DNA of 40,988 nucleotides, from NCBI RefSeq assembly GCF_022346005.1, contig NZ_JAKRMY010000019.1:1-40988 (forward strand). The letters are read 5' to 3'. Shown here piece by piece: positions 27,710 to 36,696 of the stretch. The DNA is from Corynebacterium sp. ACRPS (lineage in GTDB: Bacteria > Actinomycetota > Actinomycetes > Mycobacteriales > Mycobacteriaceae). Within the stretch, counting starts at the first letter, position 1, and each line of letters starts with the position of its first letter. The notes beneath the pieces were generated by a model that was not told where the DNA came from, ran no database searches, and saw only the letters and a program-made list of their open reading frames with translations. Made by a program: the position numbers and the translations under genes.

Positions 27710-27877
27710 GTGCAGTTTATGATCCTCATCCTGTTTTTGGTGGCAGGCCTCTTGGTAGGAGGAGCCTGGTCCGCGTATCAGCAGGACTCGAAGTTTTTTA
27801 CGGTCGTCGCCGCGCTTTTAGCCGTTATCACCGCGGCCGCGGCCATTGCCTGGATGGTTGGAGGCTTTAGTAAATGA
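27710..27877 (+). CDS. small two-helix membrane protein in the his operon
   Basis: A 55-residue protein starting at a GTG three bases after the hisB stop. It has two hydrophobic segments, about 3-19 and 30-50, separated by a short polar loop (WSAYQQDSKFF). Its stop overlaps the MFS start by four bases (ATGA, 27874-27877). C. glutamicum has a small reading frame at this same place in its his operon, so it is conserved and probably real. It may help the MFS partner or be a separate membrane peptide; neither is shown. Confidence 0.72.
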   Translation: MQFMILILFLVAGLLVGGAWSAYQQDSKFFTVVAALLAVITAAAAIAWMVGGFSK

Positions 27878-29124
27878 GCGAATCTCAAGAGACCAATATT
27901 TGGAAGGTCCCCGGCTATACGCCGACGATGGTAGCCATCGCCGCCGCCTTTGGCGCCTGGTCCATCCTGCTTCCCGTGGTGCCGCTTGCCGTCATTGACT
28001 CCGGCGGTTCCGCGACCCTGGCTGGTGGATCCACTGGTATCTTCATGGCCTTTACGGTTGCCACGCAGATCGTATCGCCGTGGCTATTGCGCCGCTGGGG
28101 CTACAGGCGCGTGATGGCGCTGTCCGCGTTTACCTTGGGTGTGCCGGCCTTCGGCCACCTGCTGGGCACCGACGCCTGGATCGTCTTGCTATTTTCCGCC
28201 CTGCGCGGGGTGGGCTTTGGTGCCCTCACCGTGTCCGAATCCGCGCTCATTGCAGAGCTCTCCCCGGTGCGCCTGCTGGGCAAGGCCACCGGTATGATTG
28301 GTGTATTTACAGGCTTGGGGCAGATGATCTTCTTGCCGCTCGGCCTGTTCATGGCCGATTCGCTAGGATACGCCTCTACTTATATCACCGCCGGTCTGAT
28401 CGGCTTCTTGGGTTTTGCTATGTGTCTGCGCATTCCCAAGATCAAGGTCACCTTGGCCGAGGATAACGATGAAGAAGTCAATATCATCCGTGTTCCTACC
28501 TGGAAGTTGGTGCTGGTCCCGGCCTTGGCCTTGACCACGTTTTCTATGAGCTACGGTGCCATTTCCTCGTTCTTGTCCCCTGCGATGCAGGAGCTCGATG
28601 CCGCAAGGGGTGCCAGCCTCGCCGGCATCATGCTGTCCATCGTGGGCGGCGCGGCGATGATCTTCCGGTACTTCGCCGGCGTGGCGGCAGACCGCACTGG
28701 GACCCCAGGCAGCTTGTACATTCCGAGCCAGATCATGGCGATCATCGGCGTCGGGACGATTTCGCTCACCCTATTTATGGAAAGCTCCATCTGGTGGCTG
28801 GTGCTCGGCGCGGTTCTATTCGGCGGTGCCTTCGGTATCGCGCAAAACGAGGCCTTGCTATCCATGTTTGACCGGTTGCCCCGCGAGCGGGTCTCGGAGG
28901 CCTCGGCCATTTGGAATATTTTCTACGATAGCGGCACCGGTCTGGGCTCGACCCTGCTCGGCGCCATGGTGGCGGGCTACGGCTACGACGGCGCCTTCGG
29001 AGCTGGGGTTGCGATCCTCATCGCCGGTTTGCTGCTCACCACGGCGGACTTCATCTTGGGCCGGACCCGCGTGAGCGAGACCAACGATATCCGCACCCGT
29101 TTGCGTCGAATGCGTAAGGTATAG
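27874..29124 (+). CDS. MFS transporter in the his operon
   Basis: A 416-residue permease with about twelve membrane helices. MFS features include the first-half loop (VSPWLLRRWGYRRVMALSA), the internal repeat (FRYFAGVAADRTGTPG) and the long central loop near 185-205 (acidic EDNDEEVN). It lies between hisB and hisH and is translationally coupled to the small gene before it, so its amount is tied to the his enzymes. That suggests movement of histidine, an intermediate or a related compound, but no substrate has been fixed; sugar or drug transport remain possible by family alone. Confidence 0.87.
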   Translation: MSESQETNIWKVPGYTPTMVAIAAAFGAWSILLPVVPLAVIDSGGSATLAGGSTGIFMAFTVATQIVSPWLLRRWGYRRVMALSAFTLGVPAFGHLLGTDAWIVLLFSALRGVGFGALTVSESALIAELSPVRLLGKATGMIGVFTGLGQMIFLPLGLFMADSLGYASTYITAGLIGFLGFAMCLRIPKIKVTLAEDNDEEVNIIRVPTWKLVLVPALALTTFSMSYGAISSFLSPAMQELDAARGASLAGIMLSIVGGAAMIFRYFAGVAADRTGTPGSLYIPSQIMAIIGVGTISLTLFMESSIWWLVLGAVLFGGAFGIAQNEALLSMFDRLPRERVSEASAIWNIFYDSGTGLGSTLLGAMVAGYGYDGAFGAGVAILIAGLLLTTADFILGRTRVSETNDIRTRLRRMRKV

Positions 29125-29127
29125 CCC

Positions 29128-29760
29128 ATGACAAAATCTGTGGTGTTATTGGACTACGGCGCGGGCAATATTCGCTCCGCCCAGCGTGCCCTCGAGCGCG
29201 TCGGGGCGGAGGTCACCGTCACGGCGGATCCTTATCAGGCCCTCGAGGCAGACGGGCTGCTGGTTCCCGGCGTGGGCGCGTTCGATGCCTGCATGGCAGG
29301 GCTGAAGGCCGTGAATGGGCCGAGGGTCATCGGCCAGCGCCTGGCAGGAGAGCGGCCGGTCATGGGTATTTGTGTGGGAATGCAGGTGCTTTTCGATGCC
29401 GGCGTTGAGCACGGCATCCACTCCACAGGCTGCGGCGAATGGCCGGGTACGGTCGAACGCCTGCAGTCCGACGTGTTGCCGCATATGGGCTGGAATACCG
29501 TTGAGATGCCGGATGGCAGCGCCATGTTTGCCGGGCTTAACGCCGATGAGCGGTTTTATTTCGTGCATTCCTACGGCGTTCGCCGCTGGGAATTGGAAAC
29601 CGTCATTACCCGCCCGCCGCTGGTGAGCTGGTCCACGCACGCTGGTGATTCTTTCGTGGCGGCGGTGGAAAATGGCGCGCTGTGGGCCACGCAATTCCAC
29701 CCCGAAAAATCCGGGGATGCGGGCGCGCAGCTATTGGAAAACTGGATGCACACGCTCTAG
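29128..29760 (+). CDS. hisH: imidazole glycerol-phosphate synthase, glutaminase subunit
   Basis: Class I glutamine amidotransferase that supplies ammonia to HisF. The 210-residue protein has nucleophile Cys82 in [11 protein letters not shown] and the His191/Glu193 pair in [10 protein letters not shown]; the opening [10 protein letters not shown] is typical. The ATG lies three bases after the MFS stop. HisF, its partner, is two genes downstream beyond hisA and impA. Confidence 0.96.
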   Translation: MTKSVVLLDYGAGNIRSAQRALERVGAEVTVTADPYQALEADGLLVPGVGAFDACMAGLKAVNGPRVIGQRLAGERPVMGICVGMQVLFDAGVEHGIHSTGCGEWPGTVERLQSDVLPHMGWNTVEMPDGSAMFAGLNADERFYFVHSYGVRRWELETVITRPPLVSWSTHAGDSFVAAVENGALWATQFHPEKSGDAGAQLLENWMHTL

Positions 29761-29773
29761 GTAGGATGAGACC

Positions 29774-30562
29774 ATGACTTTTACGCTTTTGCCCGCAGTC
29801 GATGTCGCCGGCGGCAAGGCCGTGCGCTTGGATCAGGGAGAGGCCGGCACCGAAAAGGTCTACGGCGCCCCGCGGGATGCAGCCCTTGAATGGCAGCGCC
29901 AGGGCGCCCAGTGGCTGCACTTTGTTGACCTCGATGCCGCCTTTAATCGCGGTTCCAACCACGAGCAGATGGCGGGGATTACCCAAGAACTTGGCATTAA
30001 TGTCGAGCTGACCGGTGGCATTCGCGATGATGCCGGGGTAGAGCGCGCGCTGGCTACCGGCGCGAATCGCATCAATATTGGCACCGCCGCCTTAGAAAAC
30101 CCAGAGTGGATAGAAAAAATCCTTGGGCACTACGGCGAAAAGGTCGCCGTGGATTTGGCGGTGCGCTTAGAAGATGGTGAATGGCGCACGAAGGGCAACG
30201 GCTGGGTCTCCGACGGCGGGGATCTCTGGGAGGAGCTCGAGCGCCTCGATGCCGCAGGGTGCCAGCGCTTCGTGGTTACGGACGTGTCCAAGGACGGGAC
30301 GCTGACCGGGCCCAATGTGGAATTATTGCGCGAGGTAGCAATGGCAACCGATGCCAAGGTGACCGCCTCCGGTGGCATTTCCTCCCTGGCGGATCTCACC
30401 GAGCTGGCCCGGTATCAAAATGAGGGCATCGATTCGGCGATCATCGGCAAGGCGCTGTATGAGGGAAATTTCAGCCTGGAGGAGGCGCTAGCTGCGGTGG
30501 CAGAGGTAGATCCGCTGCCCGCAGAGGTGCCCATCGATCCTTATGACCCCGAGGAAGAGTAA
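29774..30562 (+). CDS. hisA: ProFAR isomerase (HisA), subHisA-type residues
   Basis: Isomerises ProFAR to PRFAR in histidine synthesis. The 262-residue TIM barrel has Asp10 (LPAVDVAGGKAVRL) and Asp170 (VVTDVSKDGTLTGPN) as the catalytic acids and phosphate-binding ASGGISS. It is close to mycobacterial PriA, which does both HisA and TrpF reactions. But Ser81 of PriA is Thr80 here (ELTGGIRDD) and Arg143 is Asn142 (KGNGW), while the neighbouring Trp (Trp144) stays. From memory of published work, these two changes mark the Corynebacterium subHisA enzymes that lost the TrpF activity. TAGGAT at 29762-29767 could be an internal promoter. The acidic C-terminal tail is slightly long. Confidence 0.94.
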   Translation: MTFTLLPAVDVAGGKAVRLDQGEAGTEKVYGAPRDAALEWQRQGAQWLHFVDLDAAFNRGSNHEQMAGITQELGINVELTGGIRDDAGVERALATGANRINIGTAALENPEWIEKILGHYGEKVAVDLAVRLEDGEWRTKGNGWVSDGGDLWEELERLDAAGCQRFVVTDVSKDGTLTGPNVELLREVAMATDAKVTASGGISSLADLTELARYQNEGIDSAIIGKALYEGNFSLEEALAAVAEVDPLPAEVPIDPYDPEEE

Positions 30563-30565
30563 GCG

Positions 30566-31336
30566 ATGATGGATCCGCGCGAGTTGGTGGCCTTCGCGGA
30601 GGCGGCCGTTGACCAGGTCGAGCCCATCTTTCGGTCCGGCATCGGGGCGCCGCCGGCCCACTTTAAAAGCCGGGGCGATTTCGCCACAGAGGTGGACTTG
30701 GCCATCGAAAAGCAGCTGCGCGATATCTTGCAGCAGATGACCGGCATCCCGGTGTACGGGGAAGAATCCGGCGGTAGTATCCACGACACCGTGTGGGTTG
30801 TCGATCCGATCGATGGGACCGCAAATTATTCCGCGGGCAATCCCATGGCCGGCATCTTGGTGGCCTTGGTCCACGAGGGCCAGACTGTTGCGGCCATCTC
30901 AGATTTTCCCCTCTTGGGCAGGCGCTTGGTGGCCAGCGACGGCTCGCCGCTGCGCTCTGTGGGTGGGCCGTCCGGCGGTTTCGGTGGCGGGGAAGAGTCC
31001 CCAGAATTCGATGATGCCCGTGGGCACGTGGGGTGTTTTTCCAACCTTCCCACTGCGGCATTCCACGAACTGCGAGAATCCGGCTTGCGCCCGCGCATCA
31101 CAGGCTCGGTGGGACTAGATAATGCCTTCGTGGCCCAGGGCGTCTTTGACGGTGCCGTGAATTTCTCGCCGCACCCGTGGGATAACGCGGCGGGAGCGCT
31201 CCTTATCAAGGCGGCCGGGGGCATCGTCACGGATCCGGAGGGTAATCCGTGGACCGTGCAGTCGCGGGGTATGGTCTCTGGTACCCCGCAGGTGCACGAG
31301 ACAATCCTGGAAATCCTATCTCACCACTCAAATTAA
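30566..31336 (+). CDS. impA: inositol-monophosphatase family phosphatase
   Basis: A 256-residue lithium-sensitive-type phosphatase. Metal motifs are present: EESGG (Glu), WVVDPIDGTANYSAGNP and HPWDNAAGALLIKAAGG. The gene sits in the his operon in C. glutamicum too, as impA. The histidinol-phosphate phosphatase HisN belongs to the same superfamily, so a role at that step is possible. But the C. glutamicum HisN is encoded elsewhere, and inositol phosphate is an equal candidate. The insert GGPSGGFGGGEESPE near residue 132 is unusual. It begins three bases after hisA. Confidence 0.87.
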   Translation: MMDPRELVAFAEAAVDQVEPIFRSGIGAPPAHFKSRGDFATEVDLAIEKQLRDILQQMTGIPVYGEESGGSIHDTVWVVDPIDGTANYSAGNPMAGILVALVHEGQTVAAISDFPLLGRRLVASDGSPLRSVGGPSGGFGGGEESPEFDDARGHVGCFSNLPTAAFHELRESGLRPRITGSVGLDNAFVAQGVFDGAVNFSPHPWDNAAGALLIKAAGGIVTDPEGNPWTVQSRGMVSGTPQVHETILEILSHHSN

Positions 31337-31368
31337 CCCTGACCGACTTGTGAAGGAGTAAGCCCCGC

Positions 31369-32139
31369 ATGGCTGTAGCCGTACGCATAATCCCGTGCCT
31401 TGATGTGGATCAAGGCCGCGTAGTCAAGGGCGTGAATTTTGCGCACCTGCGCGATGCAGGAGACCCAGTGGAATTGGCCGCGCGCTATGAGGAATTGGGC
31501 GCAGACGAACTGACTTTCCTCGATGTCTCCGCGTCCAAGCATGGCCGGTCCACCATGCTCGATGTGGTACGCCGCACCGCCGATCAAGTCTTTATTCCGC
31601 TGACCGTGGGCGGGGGAGTGCGCAGCGTTGACGATGTCCGCGAGCTCCTGCGCACCGGCGCGGATAAGGTATCGGTCAATACCGCCGCGATAGGCAATCC
31701 CGGCCTGCTGCGCGAATTGGCGGAAGTCTTTGGCTCGCAGTGTATCGTCTTATCCGTGGACGCGCGGCGCACCGACGCGGCGCACGCACCGTCGGGGTTC
31801 GAAGTTACGACACACGGCGGGACGACATCGGCTGGCATCGATGCAGTGGAATGGGCCCGGACTGGCGCCGAGCTGGGTGTGGGGGAGATCCTTTTAAACT
31901 CCATGGATGCAGATGGCACGAAGGCCGGATTCGACCTCGAACTTCTGCGCGCGGTGCGGGAAACGGTGAATATTCCCGTCATTGCCTCCGGCGGAGCGGG
32001 CGCAGCAGCGGACTTTCCACCCGCCGTTGAAGCAGGTGCCGATGCTGTCCTAGCAGCCAGCATTTTCCACTTTGGGGAGGTAGAAATTGGCGAGGTTAAA
32101 AAGGTCTTGGCAGATGCCGGAAACGAGGTGCGCCGATGA
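31369..32139 (+). CDS. hisF: imidazole glycerol-phosphate synthase, cyclase subunit
   Basis: Cyclises PRFAR with ammonia from HisH to imidazole glycerol phosphate and AICAR. The 256-residue TIM barrel has [18 protein letters not shown] (Asp12, catalytic), [18 protein letters not shown] and the phosphate loops [12 protein letters not shown] and [16 protein letters not shown] lies about twelve bases before the ATG; the 32-base gap after impA is the largest inside the run from hisA to hisI. Its stop overlaps hisI by four bases. Confidence 0.97.
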   Translation: MAVAVRIIPCLDVDQGRVVKGVNFAHLRDAGDPVELAARYEELGADELTFLDVSASKHGRSTMLDVVRRTADQVFIPLTVGGGVRSVDDVRELLRTGADKVSVNTAAIGNPGLLRELAEVFGSQCIVLSVDARRTDAAHAPSGFEVTTHGGTTSAGIDAVEWARTGAELGVGEILLNSMDADGTKAGFDLELLRAVRETVNIPVIASGGAGAAADFPPAVEAGADAVLAASIFHFGEVEIGEVKKVLADAGNEVRR

Positions 32140-32498
32140 GCAATCCCGCAGACTATGAGCTAGACCCACAGATTGCTGCGCTACTCAAGCGCAATGAGCA
32201 AGGGCTCGTGCCAGCTATTGCCCAGGCCGATTCCGGCGAAGTGCTGATGCTTGCCTGGATGGATGACCATGCGCTTGCCCACACGCTGGCCACGCGCAAG
32301 GGAACCTACTTTTCGCGCTCGCGCGGCGAGTATTGGATTAAGGGCGAGACCTCAGGACATACGCAGGAGGTACTCGGTGTGCGCCTTGATTGCGATGGCG
32401 ATACCATCTTGCTGACCGTGCGGCAGCGCGGCGCCGCGTGCCACACCGGTGACCGGACATGCTTCGATGCGAAAGTTCTTTTAGGGGATGATTCCTAA
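32136..32498 (+). CDS. hisI: phosphoribosyl-AMP cyclohydrolase
   Basis: Opens the purine ring of PR-AMP. The 120-residue enzyme has the typical [55 protein letters not shown] and zinc-binding cysteines (LDCDGD, AACHTG). It is not fused to HisE, which must be encoded elsewhere. It overlaps hisF by four bases (ATGA) and the following gene by one (TAATG). Confidence 0.96.
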   Translation: MSNPADYELDPQIAALLKRNEQGLVPAIAQADSGEVLMLAWMDDHALAHTLATRKGTYFSRSRGEYWIKGETSGHTQEVLGVRLDCDGDTILLTVRQRGAACHTGDRTCFDAKVLLGDDS

Positions 32499-33133
32499 TG
32501 ACGAGGCGACTTGGCCCGCTTTTTATTGCGGTGGGCACGGCGGTGCTGTGGTTTTCTTCCCGTAGCACTTGGGTAAAAGCGGTAAGCGAGGACGATAAAT
32601 CGGGCTCGGCAACCAATGAGATCGTGGGTTCCGCGTGGTCCCTAGAACTGATGGCATTGACGCTGGTCCTCCTCGCCGGGGTGCTCGCGGGCCTAGCGCT
32701 GCGCCGAACAGGGCGGCGCATCGTGGCCATTGTGTGCGCCCTCGCCGCGGCAGGCGCCGCGTGGAGCCCTATTAGTTTGCTGACCAGCGGCGCTGATGCC
32801 GAGCGCGCGCAAAAAATATTGCAGGGCGCGTCCGCAAATGAAAACGCGGTGGATTCTGCCGCAATTTCTGATTGGGCTACCGTCATTTCCACGGAGGCCA
32901 CCAAGCTGGGCCCCATTGTCGCCATTATCGGGGCCGCGCTGGCATTTTTCGGCGCCGTACTCTTGGCCCAGAACCCGGGCAAGGACAAGGTCAAGGCGTC
33001 GAGCAAATACGAAACCCCTGCCGCCCGCCAAGAAAAGCTGGCGGAAGATTTGGAGACCTCATCCGATTCCGGCCGCGTGATGTGGGATGCGCTCGATAGC
33101 GATATCGACCCGACCGATGTGGGCCGTAAATAG
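32498..33133 (+). CDS. Trp-biosynthesis-associated membrane protein (TIGR02234 type)
   Basis: A 211-residue membrane protein with a helix at about 4-22, a polar outer loop, helices at about 48-66, 74-96 and 140-163, then a charged tail. It matches the actinobacterial family found next to tryptophan genes (in mycobacteria, between hisI and trpC). Function unknown. Here it keeps that place, coupled to hisI by TAATG, although the trp genes proper are gone except for a divergent trpC-like gene. The acidic tail (SKYETPAARQEKLAED) lies in the cytoplasm by the positive-inside rule. Confidence 0.82.
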   Translation: MTRRLGPLFIAVGTAVLWFSSRSTWVKAVSEDDKSGSATNEIVGSAWSLELMALTLVLLAGVLAGLALRRTGRRIVAIVCALAAAGAAWSPISLLTSGADAERAQKILQGASANENAVDSAAISDWATVISTEATKLGPIVAIIGAALAFFGAVLLAQNPGKDKVKASSKYETPAARQEKLAEDLETSSDSGRVMWDALDSDIDPTDVGRK

Positions 33134-33219
33134 CCCCGTTCGCGCAGCACAATTTCCGGAAACGCCCCGAATAGCGTTAATCTAAGTGTGATTTTAATCG
33201 CGCTTGGAGGGAGGTGCTC

Positions 33220-34050
33220 ATGCCCACACCCATAGCCGTCGATCACCTGGTCGCTGGGGTGCTAGAGGATGTCGCCGCGCGCGAAGCACGCGTTTCCTTC
33301 CAAGATATCAAGGCGCGCTCCCGGGACATGGAGCCTCCCCGCGATGCCCGCGCGGCGCTTTTAAAACCAGGTTGTTCGGTCATTACGGAGCTGAAGCGCG
33401 CCGTTCCTTATACCGGGGAAATCGCCCACGTGGGCTCGGCCGAGCAGATGGCCGAATGGGCGCGCACCTTTGAGGACTGCGGCGTGCATTTGATGGCCTG
33501 CCAGACGGATACGCGGCGCTTTAACGGATCGCTTGAGGATATGGCGGCCGCGCGCGCTGCCATCGATATCCCGATGATGGCGCGCGACCTTATCGTGGAC
33601 CCGTACCAGATTCATGAGGCTCGCTGTTTTGGCGCCGATGCGATCCCACTGCAGGTCGAGCTTTTAGAGCAAGCCCGATTGGAAGCCCTCTTGGACCGGG
33701 CGGAATCATTAGGGATGACCGCCATCGTGGAGGTGCGAACCTGCGGGGAGGTCAACCGCGCCATCAAAGCCGGCAGCAGCGTCATTGCGATCAATGCGTG
33801 GTCCCTTGCCTCCGATGAGATCAACCGGGAGGCCTTCAATGATATTGCCCCGGGCCTGCCGGAATCCCTCCTGCGCATCGCCGTGGGTGGGGTGAATAAT
33901 GCCCGCAATCTCTTCCACTATGCCTCCCGCGGGGCGGATGCGGTATTGGTCGGTGAATCCGTCATGGCGGCTCAGGATCCAACCGCCTTGGCACGCTCCC
34001 TGGTGGCCGCGGGCCAGCACCCGGCGTGCCCGTCGCGTAAAAGTTCCTAG
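33220..34050 (+). CDS. TrpC-like protein with altered active site
   Basis: A 276-residue protein clearly derived from indole-3-glycerol phosphate synthase: FNGSLEDMAAARAAIDIP, DPYQIHEARCFGADAIPL and ADAVLVGESVM match. Against the Sulfolobus enzyme, Glu51, Lys53, Glu159 and Asn180 remain (E57, K59, E171, N192). Lys110, the general acid, is Arg122; Arg182 is Trp194; Glu210 and Ser211 are Val222 and Gly223; the KRxSPS loop reads KRAVPY. It is probably not a working TrpC, or acts on another substrate. The reading frame is intact. I start at ATG 33220 because GGAGGGAGG (33206-33214) ends five bases upstream and overlaps the GTG at 33214. Trp synthase genes do not follow. Confidence 0.85.
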   Translation: MPTPIAVDHLVAGVLEDVAAREARVSFQDIKARSRDMEPPRDARAALLKPGCSVITELKRAVPYTGEIAHVGSAEQMAEWARTFEDCGVHLMACQTDTRRFNGSLEDMAAARAAIDIPMMARDLIVDPYQIHEARCFGADAIPLQVELLEQARLEALLDRAESLGMTAIVEVRTCGEVNRAIKAGSSVIAINAWSLASDEINREAFNDIAPGLPESLLRIAVGGVNNARNLFHYASRGADAVLVGESVMAAQDPTALARSLVAAGQHPACPSRKSS

Positions 34051-34102
34051 GAAAGTGACCCCAAACTAGCTCAAGGGTACGCCGATAAGGCACACTATCA
34101 AC

Positions 34103-35074
34103 GTGCATACTCAGAATCTTGCAAATATCCCCTCCCCGCCGCAGGGCGTGGTGTGGCATCTTGGCTCCATTCCAATCCATGCGTATGCGCTGTGCATCAT
34201 CGCCGGCATCCTCGTGGGCATGTGGATGACGCTGCGGCGGTACACGGCCCGGGGCGGCAATCCCGATACGGTGTGGGATGCGACCATCGTCGTCATCCCC
34301 GCCGGTATCGTGGGCGGCCGACTCTATCACGTCATCACGGATCATCAGAAGTACTTCTGTGATACCTGCAACCCAGCCGACGCCCTCAAGGTCACCAATG
34401 GCGGCCTTGGCATCTGGGGTGCGGTTGCCTTAAGCGCCGTAGCGCTGTGGGTGATGTTTCGAATCAAGAAGATTCCGCTTGCACCGTTCGCGGACGCGGT
34501 GGCGCCTGGCCTCATCCTTGCCCAGGGCATCGGCCGGTTGGGAAACTGGTTTAATCAGGAGCTCTACGGCCGGCCGACCGACGTTCCGTGGGCGCTGGAT
34601 ATTTACTACCGCGTCGATGAGGCCGGGGAGTACGCGCCGGTTTCCGGGCATTCTACTGGCGAGGTCATCGCTTCGGTGCACCCGACGTATTTATATGAGC
34701 TCATCTGGAACGTGCTGGTGTGCCTGTTCCTTCTGTGGGCGCACAAGGCATGGAAGCTGGGGCGCGGCCGGGTATTTGCCCTCTACGTCGTGGGCTACAC
34801 CCTGGGCCGCTTCTTCATCGAAGGCATGCGTTCAGACGAAGCCACCCATATCTTCGGCGTCCGCGTAAACCTCATCGTCTCCGCCGTTGTCTTTATCGCA
34901 GGTCTCATCGTCTTTTTCTTGCTGGACAGGCAGCGCAAGGGCCCCGAAACGCCAGAGGAAGTTGACCCGCGTTACTACCGCGAGCAGGCGGAAAACGGCG
35001 GCGAGGGTGACGAGAAACGCGTGGCAGCCACGCATGCTAACGGCACCTCGGGCACTGCTACCGGCCGGAAATGA
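34103..35074 (+). CDS. lgt: prolipoprotein diacylglyceryl transferase
   Basis: Transfers diacylglycerol from phosphatidylglycerol to the lipobox cysteine, the first step of lipoprotein maturation. The 323-residue protein has seven membrane helices and the Lgt signature [13 protein letters not shown] (about 149-161), plus [11 protein letters not shown] and [12 protein letters not shown]. The start is a GTG with AAGG about twelve bases upstream. The C-terminal tail (about 275-323) is polar and variable. It follows the TrpC-like gene after 52 bases and precedes pyk, an old actinobacterial order. The next step, lspA, is also in this window. Confidence 0.93.
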   Translation: MHTQNLANIPSPPQGVVWHLGSIPIHAYALCIIAGILVGMWMTLRRYTARGGNPDTVWDATIVVIPAGIVGGRLYHVITDHQKYFCDTCNPADALKVTNGGLGIWGAVALSAVALWVMFRIKKIPLAPFADAVAPGLILAQGIGRLGNWFNQELYGRPTDVPWALDIYYRVDEAGEYAPVSGHSTGEVIASVHPTYLYELIWNVLVCLFLLWAHKAWKLGRGRVFALYVVGYTLGRFFIEGMRSDEATHIFGVRVNLIVSAVVFIAGLIVFFLLDRQRKGPETPEEVDPRYYREQAENGGEGDEKRVAATHANGTSGTATGRK

Positions 35075-35192
35075 CCGGTTATGTGTGTTCGTGTCCGATT
35101 GCCGTAGTTAAGGCGCCAAAAAATTGTGGCCTGTCGGCGCGCGAGGGAGTAGGTTGGGGGTTGTTCAATTTCCCCGATGGAATAGGCCAATA

Positions 35193-36614
35193 ATGCTGGA
35201 TAGAAGAACCAAAATTGTCTGTACTCTCGGCCCTGCGGTAGCTAGTGGGGACGGAATTTTGCGCCTTGTAGAAGACGGCATGAACGTCGCGCGCCTCAAC
35301 ATGTCGCACGGCGAGCATGCGGACCACGAGGCCAATTACAAGTGGGTCCGCGAAGCCACCGAAAAGACCGGCCGGAACGTCGGTATCCTGGCCGATCTTC
35401 AGGGCCCCAAGATCCGTCTCGGCCGGTTTAAGAACGGCGAAGAGCAGTGGGATAACGGCGAGATCGTCCGCATCACCGTGGACGATGTCGAAGGCACCCA
35501 CGACCGCGTATCCACCACCTACAAGGGCTTGGCACAAGATGCGAAGCCCGGCGATCGCTTGCTTATCGATGACGGCAAGGTCGCCGTCGTCTGCAAGGAA
35601 GTAGACGGCAATGACGTGGTGTGCGAGGTTACCGAGGGCGGCCCCGTATCCAATAACAAGGGCGTCTCCCTGCCCGGCATGAGCATTTCTGTGCCGGCCC
35701 TGTCTGAGAAGGACATCGAAGACCTGCGCTTTGCCCTGCAGCTCGGCGTGGACTACATCGCACTGTCCTTCGTGCGTTCGCCTGCCGATGTCGACAAGGT
35801 CCACGAGATCATGGACGAGGAAGGTCGCCGCGTGCCGGTCATCGCTAAGCTGGAAAAGCCCGAGGCCGTCGATGCCCTCGAGTCCATCATCTTGGCCTTC
35901 GACGCCGTGATGATTGCCCGCGGTGACTTGGGCGTTGAGGTTCCGCTGGAAGAGGTGCCACTCTTCCAGAAGCGTGCTATCCAGATTTCCCGCGAGAACG
36001 CCAAGCCGGTCATCGTGGCCACCCAGATGCTGGATTCCATGATCGAAAACTCCCGCCCGACCCGCGCGGAGGCGTCCGACGTGGCCAACGCCGTGCTCGA
36101 CGGTGCCGATGCGGTGATGCTGTCTGGCGAGACCTCCGTGGGTGCGGATCCGCACAACGTGGTGCGGACCATGTCGCGCATCGTCAAGCGCTCCGAGACC
36201 GATGGCCAGGTCCCGCCGCTGGCGCACGTCCCGCGCACCAAGCGCGGCGTGATGTCCTATTCCGCCCGCGATATTGCAGAGCGCCTGAACGCGAAGGCTA
36301 TCGTTGCCTTCACCTCCTCCGGTGATACCGCAAAGCGCGTCGCCCGCCTGCACTCTGACCTGCCGCTTCTGGTATTTACCCCGGACCAGGACGTGCGCGC
36401 CCAGCTGGCGCTTACCTGGGGTGCAGAGACCTTCTTGAGCCCCGACGTCAAGTCCACGGATGAGATGATGGAGGCCATCGATAAGTACCTGCTGGACTTG
36501 GACGAGTACGACGAGAATGACTTGGTCGTCGTCGTTGCAGGCACCCCTCCGGGAATCTCCGGCAATACCAACATGATTCAGTGCCACATTTTGGGAGAGA
36601 CCATCAAGGACTAG
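35193..36614 (+). CDS. pyk: pyruvate kinase
   Basis: Last step of glycolysis: phosphoenolpyruvate and ADP to pyruvate and ATP. The 473-residue protein has RRTKIVCTLGPAVAS, NMSHGEH, IAKLEKPEAVDA (catalytic Lys), MIARGDLGVEVPLEEVP and the MLDSMIENSRPTRAEASDVANA stretch followed by MLSGET, then the C-terminal allosteric domain. I start at the ATG at 35193, where homology begins. The 118-base gap from lgt probably holds its promoter; no box stands out. A strong terminator follows. Confidence 0.96.
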   Translation: MLDRRTKIVCTLGPAVASGDGILRLVEDGMNVARLNMSHGEHADHEANYKWVREATEKTGRNVGILADLQGPKIRLGRFKNGEEQWDNGEIVRITVDDVEGTHDRVSTTYKGLAQDAKPGDRLLIDDGKVAVVCKEVDGNDVVCEVTEGGPVSNNKGVSLPGMSISVPALSEKDIEDLRFALQLGVDYIALSFVRSPADVDKVHEIMDEEGRRVPVIAKLEKPEAVDALESIILAFDAVMIARGDLGVEVPLEEVPLFQKRAIQISRENAKPVIVATQMLDSMIENSRPTRAEASDVANAVLDGADAVMLSGETSVGADPHNVVRTMSRIVKRSETDGQVPPLAHVPRTKRGVMSYSARDIAERLNAKAIVAFTSSGDTAKRVARLHSDLPLLVFTPDQDVRAQLALTWGAETFLSPDVKSTDEMMEAIDKYLLDLDEYDENDLVVVVAGTPPGISGNTNMIQCHILGETIKD

Positions 36615-36621
36615 CGCACTG

Positions 36622-36677
36622 AAAAATCCGCCGCGCCTCCACACTCCATTGAGCAAAGGGGGACGCGGCGGATTTTT
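36622..36677. terminator. bidirectional terminator after pyk
   Basis: AAAAATCCGCCGCG (36622-36635) and CGCGGCGGATTTTT (36664-36677) are perfect 14-base complements with a 28-base loop. The A-run and T-run flanks let it work for pyk on the plus strand and for the amidohydrolase on the minus strand. Confidence 0.85.
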
Positions 36678-36696
36678 ATGCCAAGATGAGCCGGGG

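Noticed and set aside
31115..31120. Mobile elements or foreign islands
   Set aside because: No transposase, integrase, attachment site or sharp change in base use was seen anywhere in the window; this entry is only a placeholder location.
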